From: CAYOSU01 sp964541255
GTDB taxonomy: Bacteria > Bacillota > Clostridia > Christensenellales > CAMQZB01
Assembly: GCA_964541255.1 (NCBI GenBank)
Contig: CAZIPL010000012.1
Location: forward strand, 1 to 32,869
Length of the DNA stretch: 32,869 nt
Reading direction: 5' to 3'
Made by a program: the position numbers and the translations under genes. Below are positions 31,382 to 32,869 of this stretch, piece by piece. The first letter of the stretch is position 1, and each line of letters opens with the position of its first letter. The notes below the pieces were generated by a model. That model was not told where the DNA came from, searched no databases, and was given only the letters and a program-made list of their open reading frames with translations.

Positions 31382-31738
31382 GTGGATAATCAAGAAAGAG
31401 TGAAACAGTTTTCCGAGGGCTTTGCGTCTTGCACAAAGCTACTCAACGCGATAGGGGACGAAAAGAGGCAGCACCTTATATTAGAGATGATGAAAATGAA
31501 TAAGTGCAGCGGCGTTCGCGTTTGCGAGATAACCGAAAAGACCAATCTTTCACGGCCTGCCGTCTCGCACCATTTGCAGATTATGAAAGACGCGGGGATC
31601 GTCAGGGTGAGAAAAGAGGGGACGAAGAACTTCTATTATTTCGATCCTGAAATGGAAGCGTTTTCGCGGCTTGTATCAACTCTTAATCTTGCTATGGAAA
31701 TCACGAAAGAGCTTCCCGATAGACAAAACGAAAACTAA
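31382..31738 (+). CDS. ArsR-family winged-helix transcriptional regulator
   Basis: 118-residue repressor-type regulator. The winged helix is clear: LLNAIGDEKRQHLILEMM, VCEITEKTNLSRPAVSHHLQIMKDAGIVRVRKEGTKNFYYF. The recognition helix is SRPAVSHHLQIM. Two cysteines (SCTKLL near 17 and NKCSGVRVC near 42-48) do not form the ELCVCDL metal motif of ArsR or CadC, so metal sensing is not evident. A redox or small-molecule signal is equally possible. The start is GTG with an AAAGAGAGG ribosome binding site 7 nt upstream. The nitroreductase gene follows at once, so it is the probable target along with its own promoter. Confidence 0.88.
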   Translation: MDNQERVKQFSEGFASCTKLLNAIGDEKRQHLILEMMKMNKCSGVRVCEITEKTNLSRPAVSHHLQIMKDAGIVRVRKEGTKNFYYFDPEMEAFSRLVSTLNLAMEITKELPDRQNEN

Positions 31739-31753
31739 ATGAGAGTGTTTTTT

Positions 31754-32407
31754 ATGGAACTTCTTGAAATAATGAAAAACAGACACAGCGTAAGGCAATA
31801 TTTTGACAAACCGATCGAGCAAGAGAAGCGCGACGTTTTGAATGATTTAATCGTCACCATAAATAAAGAGGCGGGCGTTAACATTCAAATCGTCTACGAC
31901 GAACCGAAGTGTTTCGATTCGTTTATGGCGCATTACGGCAAGTTCTCTGGGGTAAATAATTATATCGCACTCGTAGGTAAGAAATCCGAAAAAATCGACG
32001 AAACGCTCGGATATTACGGCGAAAAGCTTGTGCTTAAAGCGCAAGAGCTCGGACTCAACACTTGCTGGGTTGCAATGACGCACGGCAAGAGCGTGGCAAA
32101 GGTCGAAAAGAGCGAAAAGCTTTCTTGCATCATCTCGCTCGGCTACGGAAAGGAAAACGGCGTAAGCCACAAAAACAAGGCTATTGAGGCGGTTTCTAAT
32201 TATAATACCGAAATGCCCGAATGGTTCAAAAACGGGGTAGAGGCGGCGCTTTTGGCTCCTACCGCGATGAATCAACAAAAGTTCTATTTCAAATATAATT
32301 CCGACGGAGAGGTTACCGCGACTTGTGGCAAAGGGTTCTATACAAAGCTCGATTTAGGCATAGTGAAATACCATTTCGAGGCGATTTCGGGCAAAAAGGT
32401 GAAATAG
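31754..32407 (+). CDS. Nitroreductase-family flavoprotein (TM1586-like)
   Basis: FMN-dependent oxidoreductase family. The N-terminal LLEIMKNRHSVRQYFDKPI holds the conserved RxSxRxY that contacts FMN phosphate. LKAQELGLNTCWVAM and the LSCIISLGYGKENG strand are family features. The second half (WFKNGVEAALLAPTAMNQQKFYF) carries the APTAMNQQ motif that normally sits in the N-terminal half, an arrangement seen in the putative TM1586-type nitroreductases. The length is 217. An earlier ATG at 31739 adds five residues; I prefer 31754 because the conserved sequence begins there. The substrate is unknown. It is in an operon with an ArsR-family regulator. Confidence 0.88.
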   Translation: MELLEIMKNRHSVRQYFDKPIEQEKRDVLNDLIVTINKEAGVNIQIVYDEPKCFDSFMAHYGKFSGVNNYIALVGKKSEKIDETLGYYGEKLVLKAQELGLNTCWVAMTHGKSVAKVEKSEKLSCIISLGYGKENGVSHKNKAIEAVSNYNTEMPEWFKNGVEAALLAPTAMNQQKFYFKYNSDGEVTATCGKGFYTKLDLGIVKYHFEAISGKKVK

Positions 32408-32472
32408 TTTTGTTAGAGATTTCAAAACAATAACGACCTATTCGACGACGTAGTTATAACCAAGCAAAGCGT

Positions 32473-32571
32473 TAAAATCACGTTAAAAAGACGTCTTTTA
32501 AGCTTAATCGGTTTTGCATTTGTTAGCAAATTGCCGCTAAACTTAATTGCGCAAGGCTTTCAATGGATAAT
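32473..32571. repeat. Dispersed repeat element, second main copy
   Basis: It contains the palindrome AAAAGACGTCTTTT (32486-32499), CTTAATCGG, TTTGCATTTGTTAG, GCAAATTGCCGCTAA and CTTTCAATGGATAA, in the same order as the related pieces in 10507-10663. It occupies the gene-free stretch 32408-32680 between the nitroreductase and the tRNA-Val promoter; I see no coding frame there. Confidence 0.55.
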
Positions 32572-32682
32572 CGTGAGGTATTGGCGGAATCGAAATGAAA
32601 GAAAATAGCATAAAAACTCGGCTTATTTTCGGCAAATTGTGAAATGTGAGTGCTTTTTGTTCGAAAATAAGCCGATTTTGAC

Positions 32683-32712
32683 TTTACAAACGCCCGCGGT
32701 GTATGATACAAT
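32683..32712 (+). promoter_or_regulatory. tRNA-Val promoter
   Basis: TTTACA (32683-32688) and TACAAT (32707-32712) are 18 bp apart, with TGA before the -10 giving an extended -10. The predicted start is near 32719, about 28 nt before the mature tRNA. TCAGTTG and CAACTGA (32721-32740) form a perfect hairpin in this short 5' leader. Confidence 0.75.
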
Positions 32713-32746
32713 ATACGCAGTCAGTTGCCGATACAACTGAATTTTC

Positions 32747-32822
32747 GGGCGTTTAACTCAGCTGGGAGAGTGTCATCTTGACGTGGTGAAAGTCATAGGT
32801 TCGAGTCCTATAACGCCCACCA
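32747..32822 (+). tRNA. tRNA-Val (anticodon GAC)
   Basis: Complete 76-nt cloverleaf. The acceptor stem is GGGCGTT with AACGCCC, discriminator A and an encoded CCA. The D-arm contains TAACTCAGCTGGGAGAG, the anticodon stem TCATC/GGTGA encloses TTGACGT with anticodon GAC for the GTC codon, and the T-arm has ATAGG/CCTAT around TTCGAGT. Confidence 0.96.
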
Positions 32823-32828
32823 CACAGG

Positions 32829-32869
32829 AATAAAACGAACCTTGAGAAATCAAAGTTCGTTTTATTTTT
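32829..32869 (+). terminator. Terminator of tRNA-Val (runs to the window end)
   Basis: AATAAAACGAAC (32829-32840) and GTTCGTTTTATT (32855-32866) pair perfectly. After one mismatch, TTGA and TCAA continue the stem to a GAAA loop. T residues follow up to the last base of the window. Confidence 0.9.

Noticed and set aside
31110..31436. 108-codon minus-strand frame upstream of the ArsR-type gene
   Set aside because: It runs through the T-rich spacer, the promoter, the inverted repeat and the start of the ArsR-type gene. Its composition reflects A-rich DNA and no domain is recognisable.
32523..32711. 62-codon minus-strand frame before tRNA-Val
   Set aside because: It covers the dispersed repeat and the tRNA promoter, lacks a ribosome binding site and matches no family.

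Overview
The window looks like a chromosomal segment from an uncultured low-to-mid GC Firmicute of the class Clostridia, probably gut-associated and assembled from a metagenome. The evidence is the murB-PHP-whiA-dnaE-pfkA synteny, WhiA itself, a bacterial V-type ATPase operon in the Enterococcus-like order, frequent GGAGG-type ribosome binding sites, palindromic intergenic repeats of a kind familiar from gut Clostridia, and a 10-N scaffold join. Nearly all functional calls rest on motif recognition in the translated sequence; no database search was possible.

Layout. 1-9003 (+): mazG, a membrane-anchored solute-binding-like protein, murB, a PHP-family hydrolase, whiA, dnaE and pfkA, mostly overlapping or abutting. 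A strong terminator at 9075-9113 separates pfkA from a convergent gene for an AraC-type regulator fused to a GNAT-like domain (9127-10329, -). 10330-11310 holds a dispersed repeat, tRNA-Pro(CGG) on the minus strand, and two tandem 148-bp units that look like a structured RNA, directly before a predicted metal exporter (11311-12168, +). 12378-14347 (-) is a two-gene operon of an rRNA methyltransferase and an 8-oxoguanine DNA glycosylase. Divergent from it are sua5, rpiB and upp (14469-16607, +).

16700-25243 (+) is a complete nine-subunit V-type ATPase operon, ntpF-I-K-E-C-G-A-B-D. The c-subunit keeps the residues that bind Na+ in the Enterococcus hirae enzyme. 25306-26640 has no gene but is packed with at least four repeat families. 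26647-30914 forms a likely regulatory unit: an XRE-family repressor (-) with a ten-G tract in its coding strand, two copies of one palindromic operator, one of which exactly fills a -35/-10 spacer, and a divergent 1167-residue beta-helix surface lipoprotein behind a 300-nt leader. 31382-32407 (+) is an ArsR regulator with a nitroreductase. The window ends with tRNA-Val(GAC) and its terminator.

The most interesting signals are the tandem structured RNA units, whose stems co-vary between copies, and the repressor/operator/lipoprotein unit with homopolymer tracts that could be phase-variable.
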